From a virus, in IMG/VR virus record IMGVR_UViG_3300044825_002461, positions 1 to 24,885 of that record: 24,885 bases of DNA; one strand, given 5' to 3'. The translations under genes were made by a program, and so were the position numbers. Below, piece after piece: positions 1 to 6,303 of this stretch (positions are counted from its first letter, which is position 1; each line of letters opens with the position of its first letter). The notes beneath the pieces are model-generated. The model ran no database searches. It was not told where the DNA came from and saw only the letters and a list, made by a program, of their open reading frames with translations.

Positions 1-803
1 TCAAGCACATCATATTTATCTTCAGGGATTGATACATAATGTTCTTCAAAAAGACCTCTCATTCCTTGGAGGAATGATTCGGTCATTTCGGTCTTAAGAC
101 CTTGCTCAATAACGAGTGCATTTTCTTGCATCCACTCGTCAGAAACATACTCAAGGTATGCATCTACGCGCTCAGCAAGTTCAGTCTTAATTTCTTCGAC
201 TTCTTCTGCAAGTGCAACTGCATACTGCTCTTCGATTGCCTCTTGAATCTGAGAAACCTTAGAGCGAAGAGCAGCTTCGAAGATGGTACGTGCTTTCTCT
301 TGGAATTCCTCGGAAAGCTCCTCACCTTCTAGTAGAGCATTGACATCTTCTTCGATGTCAAACTCTTCCTTCATTTCATCTTCGTCTTCATCTTCTTCAT
401 CTTCTTCTTTCTTACCTTTCTTCTTACCGCCCTCTTCCTCTTCCTCGTCTTCCTCTTCCTTAGCTTCTACGATTTCTTCATCGGTTTCTTCTTCGATGAG
501 GTCTTCATCTTCGAGTTCTTCTTCTTCCTTCACTCCCTTCATTGCATCAGCTGGCTTAGCACCTTTATTTACAACATCCTTAACCTGCTTTAAAGTTGAG
601 CCAGGAGTCTTCAGTTTTGCTGAATCATCGTCTGGACGATAGTTAGAAGGATCTGGACCACCAAGATCTTCCCACCCACCAGTTTGTCCTGGGGTTGCCC
701 CAGAAAGATTGGGCATCGAATCCGCTGCTTTAGCATTAGCATTCACAGCGGTTCTGGATTGCTTTGTGCCTACTTCCATTTCTTGTAAATCTCCACGAGA
801 CAT
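1..803 (-). CDS. 22: Prohead core scaffold protein gp22 (3' end beyond window)
   Basis: Likely the T4 gp22-type scaffold, which forms the inner core of the prohead and is degraded by gp21 before DNA entry. It was found by translating the open frame from ATG 803; no stop occurs before the window edge, so only about 267 residues are visible. The first 90 residues are polar with a Gly/Pro-rich part. They are followed by a very acidic stretch (about residues 92-165) broken by a short lysine cluster (GGKKKGKKK), then by a helical Glu-rich region. The start is supported by GGAGAG five bases upstream and a perfect TATAAATA at 849-842. Position directly after the gp21 protease gene matches T4. Identity rests on composition and synteny rather than a catalytic motif. 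Confidence 0.85.
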   Translation of the reverse strand, partial: MSRGDLQEMEVGTKQSRTAVNANAKAADSMPNLSGATPGQTGGWEDLGGPDPSNYRPDDDSAKLKTPGSTLKQVKDVVNKGAKPADAMKGVKEEEELEDEDLIEEETDEEIVEAKEEEDEEEEEGGKKKGKKEEDEEDEDEDEMKEEFDIEEDVNALLEGEELSEEFQEKARTIFEAALRSKVSQIQEAIEEQYAVALAEEVEEIKTELAERVDAYLEYVSDEWMQENALVIEQGLKTEMTESFLQGMRGLFEEHYVSIPEDKYDVL

Positions 804-841
804 TTGAACTCTCCGTTTAACCTTACGTTATAAACTATATT

Positions 842-849
842 TATTTATA
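842..849 (-). promoter_or_regulatory. Late promoter TATAAATA upstream of gp22
   Basis: Exact match to the T4 late promoter octamer on the minus strand, in the gap between the gp21 stop (860) and the gp22 start (803). Transcription would begin roughly 6 nt downstream, leaving a leader of about 30 nt containing the GGAGAG ribosome-binding site. T4-like late promoters consist essentially of this element and are read by the phage sigma factor gp55. Confidence 0.8.
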
Positions 850-859
850 ATTTAATAAA

Positions 860-1513
860 TTACAATGAATTTAAAAAATTATTGAATAAAGATAACTTGT
901 ATTCTTCTAGAATACCTTGATCTACTAGAGTGTTTATCCTATGTTTGGTATTCTCTGCTACTTTTTCTCTTAACATTCCACCATCCCACACCCACTCTTT
1001 TCCTTCCATGATTCCCTGAACAAATGCATCGGGAGCAGAAGGATCCGCAACAATATCGGCAGCGGTGGCAAGCATGAAGTCTTCGCCAACTTCGTTATAT
1101 CCTTCTTTTGTTGGTCTTACTGATCCAATACCACGAGAAGAAACGCCAAGAGTAACTCCTTCTTTGAGAAGTGACTCTGCAATTTTACCCATTGGTGTAG
1201 AAAGAATTTGTGCCTTACCAATAAAATCGTTTCCTCTTTGAACAAGTTCAACAATTTTGTGCGAAACTCTATCCAGATTTACAGTGGGTCCATCTGGATG
1301 TCCAAGTTCACCAAGAGCACGACCTTTATTTACATACTGTTCAGTATAACGTTTTACCTCTCTTTCCATAACAGGCATACGGTATATCCTGTTATTGCGA
1401 TTGGGTTGTTCAGTTTGTAGGAAAGGACCCCGAATATAGAGAGTTTGTTTACCATTCACCGTTTCGGTAAGAACTTCTACTGATTCGATTTCTTCGGTAA
1501 TAAGTTTCATCAT
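860..1513 (-). CDS. 21: Prohead core protease gp21
   Basis: Maturation protease of the T4 prohead, a serine protease with a herpesvirus-assemblin-like fold that cleaves scaffold and internal proteins after (I/L)xE sites. The 217-residue product shows GELGHPDGP with probable catalytic His72, the SSRG motif with the probable nucleophile Ser at 125/126, and a DIVADPSAPDAF segment with a possible third catalytic acid. Its length is close to T4 gp21 (212 aa). The start is ATG 1513, whose ATGA overlaps the stop of the upstream gene, with AGGA about 8 nt upstream; the next codon is also ATG (1510), so the start could be one residue later. It lies immediately before the scaffold gene, as in T4. Confidence 0.95.
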   Translation of the reverse strand: MMKLITEEIESVEVLTETVNGKQTLYIRGPFLQTEQPNRNNRIYRMPVMEREVKRYTEQYVNKGRALGELGHPDGPTVNLDRVSHKIVELVQRGNDFIGKAQILSTPMGKIAESLLKEGVTLGVSSRGIGSVRPTKEGYNEVGEDFMLATAADIVADPSAPDAFVQGIMEGKEWVWDGGMLREKVAENTKHRINTLVDQGILEEYKLSLFNNFLNSL

Positions 1514-2061
1514 GCTTGTCCTGAAATTTGTACTTGTTGTGCGTATAATGTACCTGCACTACCCTCTGTTCTTGCTGCAAGTCTTAGAGAATTTCTGAGA
1601 CTTGCATCTTTTGAGGAAAATGCAGTACGAATTCCACTTGAGTTATAATCGACAATAATTCTGCTTTGGAAATACCCATCATAACTTGAAGAAGTATCTA
1701 CAGATAAAACTCTGGCATGATTAAAATTGTATAATGCTTCCAAGGCACCAGATAAAGAAACGTGATCACCAATACCAAATGGAGATTGAGTTCCTTGAGC
1801 AAAATCAATCGTAGTAGTGGTTCCAGTAGTAACTCCAACAACCCTATTTGATGCTTTTGTCAAAGCAAGAGTTGCACTAGATCCTGCAGGAATATAATAA
1901 TCGGAAGTAGTTGCAGTTGGATTTGCTCCAACAGAAACAAATACTCCACTAGAAACTGCAACAACTCTTAGTACATCAGATTGAACTGAAAATGATGTTG
2001 TTAATCCTGAAGTGGCACTTGTTGTAAGTGAAATGCCAGCACCAACTGGTCTATGAGCCAT
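1510..2061 (-). CDS. Probable virion structural protein (beta-rich, Ser/Thr-rich, 183 aa)
   Basis: I do not recognise a named family. The protein has no signal peptide or membrane segment and is rich in Ser, Thr, Val and Gly in alternating patterns that suggest a beta-sandwich (for example VVGVTTGTTTTIDFAQG near residues 72-89). Similar short beta-rich proteins in marine T4-like phages are annotated as virion structural proteins. It sits inside the prohead block between the 458-aa structural gene and gp21. It has its own late promoter at 2090-2083 and its stop overlaps the gp21 start (ATGA), implying translational coupling. Being made with the head genes suggests a capsid-associated or decoration role, but that is inference. 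Confidence 0.6.
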   Translation of the reverse strand: MAHRPVGAGISLTTSATSGLTTSFSVQSDVLRVVAVSSGVFVSVGANPTATTSDYYIPAGSSATLALTKASNRVVGVTTGTTTTIDFAQGTQSPFGIGDHVSLSGALEALYNFNHARVLSVDTSSSYDGYFQSRIIVDYNSSGIRTAFSSKDASLRNSLRLAARTEGSAGTLYAQQVQISGQA

Positions 2062-2082
2062 TATTGTAAATACACTTTTAGT

Positions 2083-2090
2083 TATTTATA
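2083..2090 (-). promoter_or_regulatory. Late promoter TATAAATA upstream of the 183-aa gene
   Basis: Exact T4-type late octamer on the minus strand, 22 nt upstream of ATG 2061 and 8 nt after the tandem stop TAATAG of the preceding gene. The predicted leader is only about 16 nt. It should also drive gp21, whose start overlaps the 183-aa gene. Confidence 0.8.
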
Positions 2091-2098
2091 AATCTCTA

Positions 2099-3475
2099 TT
2101 ACCTGCTAATTTCTTCCCAATCCATTGATGCGTGAATATCTGCGCCATTAGCATCAGAAGCACATACAATAGAAAGTTCATAAGGTGTTCCAGTTAATCC
2201 ATCTCTTTCTAACTGAAACTTAAATAGTGCTTCTTTAAGAATATCCACTGGTGTTGAACCTTGATTGGAACCAAACAAATATCCAGATGCTAATATTCTT
2301 CCGCCAGTATAAGTTCCACCATCAATCTTATATTCGACAGCACTATCAACACCAGCATCAACCCAAGTTCCACCAACAGATGTTCCAGTTGCTCTTACCT
2401 GCCAGTTATAGGTTGCATTATTTGTAGTACCTAAAATAGAAAGTGCGGTCATAATTACAATTGCATCCAATCTATTTGGAGTTGCTTTGAGACGAATTGA
2501 TAGAACTGTATAATAAGTTCCTGCTGTTGTTAAATCAACTGGTGTTTGGACTGGTGTTCCTACTGCTTGCTGCAATCCACGAAGTTCATAACCACCTTCA
2601 GAAATTACAGTGGAACAAACTTGTTTCAGTGTGCTTGCACTCGTTGTAATTCCAGTATTTGCAATCTCATATCTCAAAGGTAATGATGCTGTTGTGATAT
2701 AAGTTGTATTGATAAGATTTGCGTGATGGAATGAGTGGCAGTGAATAAACTTACCATCAACTACAAATCCCAGTCTTACCGTCCCAAGTCCTAACCATTC
2801 AATATCCATCCACATAATCTGTGCTTTGGAAATATCTAATGTGACACCAGATGGATTGAGATGTCCAGGACCAAGCATCGTATCAATATTCCATTCATGT
2901 TGAGATTTTCTGGTTTCTGTTACAAATCCTGGAACATAAGTTCTCTCCACAAAATATAATGTATTCCCATCAAGTTCCAAATACATTCCATTATCTGCGC
3001 CATAATATCCCACTCTTTGGCGAAGATTTGCTTTTGCTGGATTCATTACAAATGTATTCAATACCTGTAATGATTTTCCTGGTTGATATGAAAATACTTT
3101 TGTTGTTTCTCTGATGACTGATGCAGTGCTTCCAACACCAACAGTCATATCAATCAAACCTTGTGCAGTTGAAAATCCAACTGTGGAACCAGCACCAACA
3201 GCTAAACCACTCCAAAGATTATTATCTCTATATCTATGAGAACTATCGAAAAGTGTGAGTGGGGTAGACATTCTTTGTCTACCAAATGCATCAGTTGATG
3301 TTGAAGGTAGAGTAACTGATACTGTTGATGATGTAGAAATTCCCATCGTCCCAGTAACTGGAAATGGGTTTTGGAGACTAATTATTTGCCCATCACTTGA
3401 CGCAACACCTACAACTTCAAATAAAGATCTTTCTTGATTTAAATAATCTTGTGTTGTTATATTCCACTGAGCCAT
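2099..3475 (-). CDS. Virion structural protein with DAFGRQR motif (458 aa)
   Basis: A 458-residue probable structural protein. Residues 62-80 carry a DAFGRQRMSTPLTLFDSSH signature, which I associate with a family of structural proteins in marine T4-like phages. It is followed by a beta-rich region with SYQPGKSLQVL (about 129-139), MLGPGHLNPSGVTLDISKAQI and GFVVDGKFIHCHSFHHANL, resembling a jelly-roll-like fold. There is no membrane segment or enzymatic motif. The gene starts 3 nt after the stop of the capsid-targeted 106-aa gene and so is probably translated from the same message. Placement between portal and protease genes suggests a head-associated protein. T4 has no equivalent at this spot. 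Whether it is a decoration, fibre or neck protein cannot be told from sequence. Confidence 0.65.
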   Translation of the reverse strand: MAQWNITTQDYLNQERSLFEVVGVASSDGQIISLQNPFPVTGTMGISTSSTVSVTLPSTSTDAFGRQRMSTPLTLFDSSHRYRDNNLWSGLAVGAGSTVGFSTAQGLIDMTVGVGSTASVIRETTKVFSYQPGKSLQVLNTFVMNPAKANLRQRVGYYGADNGMYLELDGNTLYFVERTYVPGFVTETRKSQHEWNIDTMLGPGHLNPSGVTLDISKAQIMWMDIEWLGLGTVRLGFVVDGKFIHCHSFHHANLINTTYITTASLPLRYEIANTGITTSASTLKQVCSTVISEGGYELRGLQQAVGTPVQTPVDLTTAGTYYTVLSIRLKATPNRLDAIVIMTALSILGTTNNATYNWQVRATGTSVGGTWVDAGVDSAVEYKIDGGTYTGGRILASGYLFGSNQGSTPVDILKEALFKFQLERDGLTGTPYELSIVCASDANGADIHASMDWEEISR

Positions 3476-3478
3476 TTA

Positions 3479-3799
3479 TCAATCAATCCATTCTAATTTT
3501 GATGGGTGGTATCTTTGTGCGTTTTTTATATTTAAATTTTTCTCTGTTACTGGATAAATTTGATGAACAACTGCTCCTGGATAATCTGATTGCAGTTGTT
3601 CACCAAGTTCTCTAGTGGAAGGGATTCCAGTTTTTGTCACTAGTTCTAATCTATAAAAACTTCCATTCCACATTACATCGGCAACATACTCTTCACCGAC
3701 TTGTTGTGGTTGTTCCGATTGTGAGTTGATATAAAGATTTCCCGTGAAATCACCAGCAATATTAACTGATTCTGAGATAAATTGCTTGAAAGATTTCAT
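3479..3799 (-). CDS. Putative internal/prohead core protein with capsid-targeting N-terminus (106 aa)
   Basis: The protein begins MKSFKQFISES, which matches the capsid-targeting sequence of T4 internal proteins (IPIII starts MKTYQEFIAE). The expected gp21 cleavage site IxE lies at residues 8-10, the same position as in T4. It would be packed into the prohead core, trimmed after Glu10 and perhaps ejected with DNA. Residues 38-80 form a small beta/alpha-looking domain (VMWNGSFYRLEL, then EQLQSDYPGAVV) that recurs in the 584-aa protein at 12234-10480. ATG 3799 is preferred over an in-frame start 30 nt upstream: it lies 1 nt after the gp67 stop with GAGGAA just ahead, and only this start exposes the targeting sequence. 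The position is that of T4 gene 68, but I see no clear gp68 similarity. Confidence 0.75.
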   Translation of the reverse strand: MKSFKQFISESVNIAGDFTGNLYINSQSEQPQQVGEEYVADVMWNGSFYRLELVTKTGIPSTRELGEQLQSDYPGAVVHQIYPVTEKNLNIKNAQRYHPSKLEWID

Positions 3800-3800
3800 A

Positions 3801-3962
3801 TCATTCCTCTTCTTGTTCCTCTTGACCAAACATATTCATTGCTACTGCTGGACGAAATTCATCAATTTTTTCCGCAGACTTATTAAAAAGCAATTCTTTA
3901 ATCTTGTCACTAATTTGTGAAGGAGATTCATCAGAAGCGATCATATCTAAAAGGTCATCCAT
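3801..3962 (-). CDS. 67: Prohead core protein gp67 (53 aa)
   Basis: Small acidic core protein, equivalent to T4 gp67 (80 aa), which helps shape the prohead and is cleaved to internal peptides. The 53-residue product starts MDDLLDMIASDES and ends with an acidic tail (GQEEQEEE). It shares with T4 gp67 an N-terminal short helix, the pattern I/LD-E-x(2)-A-x-A-x-NF/MF (here KIDEFRPAVAMNMFG) and the acidic C-terminus. It lies between the portal gene and the next head gene as in T4. It is preceded by a late promoter at 3994-3987 and AGGT about 9 nt before ATG 3962. The tail is shorter than in T4. Confidence 0.75.
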   Translation of the reverse strand: MDDLLDMIASDESPSQISDKIKELLFNKSAEKIDEFRPAVAMNMFGQEEQEEE

Positions 3963-3986
3963 TTTTAATACCTAAGTAATTTTCTT

Positions 3987-3994
3987 TATTTATA
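3987..3994 (-). promoter_or_regulatory. Late promoter TATAAATA containing the gp20 stop codon
   Basis: Exact T4-type late octamer. Its central TAA (3992-3990) is the stop codon of the portal gene (GAG ATA TAA ATA). ATG of gp67 is 25 nt downstream. It should drive gp67, the 106-aa gene and the 458-aa gene. Confidence 0.8.
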
Positions 3995-5669
3995 TCTCAC
4001 CACCCTTGGGCATTTCTGCAATTTTGCTACTTGCTTCGGTAGCAGCGCCTTGAGCATCAAGATCTGGTTCCATTACTGGTTGTCCAAGATCCATTTGTGA
4101 TGTTTGATCTAAGGGCATTCCGGTCATTGGATCCACGGGTGCATTTGGATCGGGAATAATACCATCTTCAATTTCTTTTTTCATAATCTTATCTTGTTCT
4201 AGAATTTCTTCATCTGTTTGGCGAAGAATCTTTCTTCTCAAATAATCCTGAGAAAAATATCTTCCAACATATGGTTCAGCAATTTGAACCATATTCAGTC
4301 TTTCATTGAGAAGTTCAGCGTCTTTTAATTCTGCAAAATGGTTATCATACAGAAAATCATATTGAATATGCTCTTCCATGATACCCCAGTCTTCTGGAGT
4401 AATAATATTTTTGAGAATCAATTGAGTTCTAAGCATATCGTGGAACAAATATGAGAATCTCTTTCTCAAACGAGCAACAAATTTGCTGAATTTAACTTCA
4501 TCCCTAAGAATTTCTGAAGAACGACCAAGATTAAATCCGCCATCTCCACCAATTCTTGTTGTGGGAACGTTCAAAGACCTATAGAGTTTTTCTTGAAAAT
4601 AATTAATATCTGTAATTTCTCCAAGATTCTGACCGCCAGGAAGAGTGGAGATTTCAGTTCCTCTTCCACCTTCTCTTCTTGGTAACCAAAAATCTTCAAG
4701 CATTGCCATGAATTTTTTATCGTCACGAATTTCGCCAGTACTTGCATCATATACTAGTTTGTTGCGATATCGCATCATTACATCACGAAGATATTGTTCT
4801 GCCTTTACCTTAGGAAGATTGCCAACATCAATATAGAAAATTCTACGTTCTGGAGCACGAGACAAACGATAGATAACTAAAGAGTCCTCAATCATGCGAA
4901 GTTGGTTGAGGGATTTAATTGCTTTGTGAAGATAAGAAAGAGTTGATCCTTTATTTCTATCTACCAATCCTGAAGTGCAATATGTAATAGAATCTTTTGA
5001 CATCTTAATTCCGGCAGTTCCACCGAGAGATGATGGATTGTTTGCGGGAAATGTCATTTTTGGATTGTAAATAAAATATTCCTCAATTTCTGGGAATTCA
5101 AAATCCATCGGATTATCTGTATTAATATTTGATAATCTATATCTGTCCTTCTCGCTCTTTTTCTGTTGTCTCACATATCTCATTTTCATTGGATCTATGT
5201 AACGAAGTTCTTGAATTCCTTCGTGTGGATTTTTTAGATCAATTACTTTATGATAATAAAGTCTTCCGTCAACATACCAATTCCTATAAATTTCATGCGA
5301 CTTTTTATCGAAATCTAGCAATGAAAGGATATGTTTAAATTCTTGTCTTATTTTTTTCTTAATACCGTCACTGGCATTTAGATTTGATAATTCAATCTCT
5401 ACCGGAGTATCATTTGTATCCGATACAATAGCCTCATTTACGATATCTTCAATGGCACTATCACACTCTGGGTGAAGTGCCATTTCTCTATATCTTTTGA
5501 TTAGGTCAAATTCTGTTCTATAGACTCCTTCAATATCAACATAAGATCCAAAAAAACCACTACTCAGATAGTGATCAGTCCCGTCCTCATTATTTTGAGG
5601 AACAGGACTGACTATACCTGGTGATAGTGGTTCTTTATCATCAATAGAGAAACCAAACAACCTTGCCAT
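3990..5669 (-). CDS. 20: Portal vertex protein gp20
   Basis: Dodecameric portal at the unique capsid vertex through which DNA is packaged; it also initiates prohead assembly and docks the terminase and neck. The 559-residue product is close to T4 gp20 (524 aa). It has typical segments: YREMALHPECDSAIEDIVNEAIV near residue 60-85, ELRYIDPMKMRYVR near 155-170, YLHKAIKSLNQLRMIEDSLVIYRLSRAPERRIFYIDVGNLP near 245-285, and LNVPTTRIGGDGGFNLGRSSEI near 365-390. The C-terminus is Pro/Met/Asp-rich. The start ATG 5669 lies 28 nt after a CATAAATA promoter. The following gap carries another late promoter, so gp20 and the core genes are separately initiated. Confidence 0.96.
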   Translation of the reverse strand: MARLFGFSIDDKEPLSPGIVSPVPQNNEDGTDHYLSSGFFGSYVDIEGVYRTEFDLIKRYREMALHPECDSAIEDIVNEAIVSDTNDTPVEIELSNLNASDGIKKKIRQEFKHILSLLDFDKKSHEIYRNWYVDGRLYYHKVIDLKNPHEGIQELRYIDPMKMRYVRQQKKSEKDRYRLSNINTDNPMDFEFPEIEEYFIYNPKMTFPANNPSSLGGTAGIKMSKDSITYCTSGLVDRNKGSTLSYLHKAIKSLNQLRMIEDSLVIYRLSRAPERRIFYIDVGNLPKVKAEQYLRDVMMRYRNKLVYDASTGEIRDDKKFMAMLEDFWLPRREGGRGTEISTLPGGQNLGEITDINYFQEKLYRSLNVPTTRIGGDGGFNLGRSSEILRDEVKFSKFVARLRKRFSYLFHDMLRTQLILKNIITPEDWGIMEEHIQYDFLYDNHFAELKDAELLNERLNMVQIAEPYVGRYFSQDYLRRKILRQTDEEILEQDKIMKKEIEDGIIPDPNAPVDPMTGMPLDQTSQMDLGQPVMEPDLDAQGAATEASSKIAEMPKGGEI

Positions 5670-5696
5670 AATTTATTTTTTTTATATCCTTTAGTC

Positions 5697-5704
5697 TATT
5701 TATG
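5697..5704 (-). promoter_or_regulatory. Late promoter CATAAATA overlapping the gp19 stop codon
   Basis: Seven of eight bases match TATAAATA. The tube gene ends GAA GCA TAA ATA, so the stop TAA (5702-5700) is inside the octamer. The portal ATG is 28 nt downstream, after an A-rich leader with a weak AAAGGA about 20 nt from the start. Confidence 0.7.
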
Positions 5705-6266
5705 CTTCCTCAGTTGAAGGAGTCCAGTATTGAACTTGGAACTCTACTGTAAATTCTTCAATAGTATCAGAACTATCGTATGATAGATCAATTGCAGAAA
5801 CATTAGTTGGGAATACATCATAGAATTTATAAGTCGCTGCGACTTCCAATCCAGATCCAAATGGAGTGTTTTTGCCAACACTACTCTTTGATCTCTTGAA
5901 CTGTTTAACAAAAGCATTTCTCATATAATTTTCTGGATTTGTAAAACCACTAGCGTCACCATACTGACCAATAGACTGCATCCATGCTTCCATAGCATCG
6001 CGAATTTCAAATCTTTCGTCATTGATAATTGTCACAGTCCAAGTATCAAAAGTTCTGTCTCCAGCAACTTTAAAAATTCTTCCTCTAAAGGGAACATCAA
6101 TTGAAGCAATATTTGATGCAGGTAAGGCAGCTGCCTTACATAAAATTGGGAAGTTATTGGTTAAATTTACTCCAGATGGTGGAGTTGGGATAGTTACCTC
6201 AAATAGATTGGGGCGGGCGCCGCCCCCAATGAGTGCTGATTTAAAATCCTGAATTGAGTGTGCCAT
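5700..6266 (-). CDS. 19: Tail tube protein gp19
   Basis: Subunit of the inner tail tube that forms hexameric rings under the sheath. The 188-residue length is near T4 gp19 (163 aa). Recognisable parts are the N-terminal MAHSIQDFKSAL-x-GGGARPNLFEV, the PASNIASIDVPFRGRIFKVAGDRTF segment (about 49-74) and the C-terminal FTVEFQVQYWTP strand. The gene follows the sheath gene as in T4. No ATAAATA motif lies in the 37-nt gap, but there is a very strong GAGGAGGAA ribosome-binding site, so it is probably co-transcribed with gp18 and translated at high level. Confidence 0.95.
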   Translation of the reverse strand: MAHSIQDFKSALIGGGARPNLFEVTIPTPPSGVNLTNNFPILCKAAALPASNIASIDVPFRGRIFKVAGDRTFDTWTVTIINDERFEIRDAMEAWMQSIGQYGDASGFTNPENYMRNAFVKQFKRSKSSVGKNTPFGSGLEVAATYKFYDVFPTNVSAIDLSYDSSDTIEEFTVEFQVQYWTPSTEEA

Positions 6267-6274
6267 TTTTTAAG

Positions 6275-6283
6275 TTCCTCCTC
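6275..6283 (-). promoter_or_regulatory. Strong ribosome-binding site for gp19
   Basis: GAGGAGGAA on the minus strand, 8 nt before ATG 6266. It is the best Shine-Dalgarno match in the window and fixes the start codon. It fits the need for many tube subunits from a message shared with gp18. Confidence 0.8.
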
Positions 6284-6303
6284 GTTTTTGTTTTAATTTA
6301 AAA

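Noticed and set aside
283-642. Plus-strand poly-serine frame of 119 codons
   Set aside because: It is the antisense shadow of the Glu/Asp-rich part of gp22 (GAA/GAG/GAT codons read as TTC/TCT/ATC). There is no ribosome-binding site and it runs against the coding direction.
3800-3829. Longer 116-aa start for the capsid-targeted protein
   Set aside because: The extra residues overlap the end of gp67, and the upstream start would bury the MKSFKQFISES signal. ATG 3799 has a good ribosome-binding site and 1-nt spacing.
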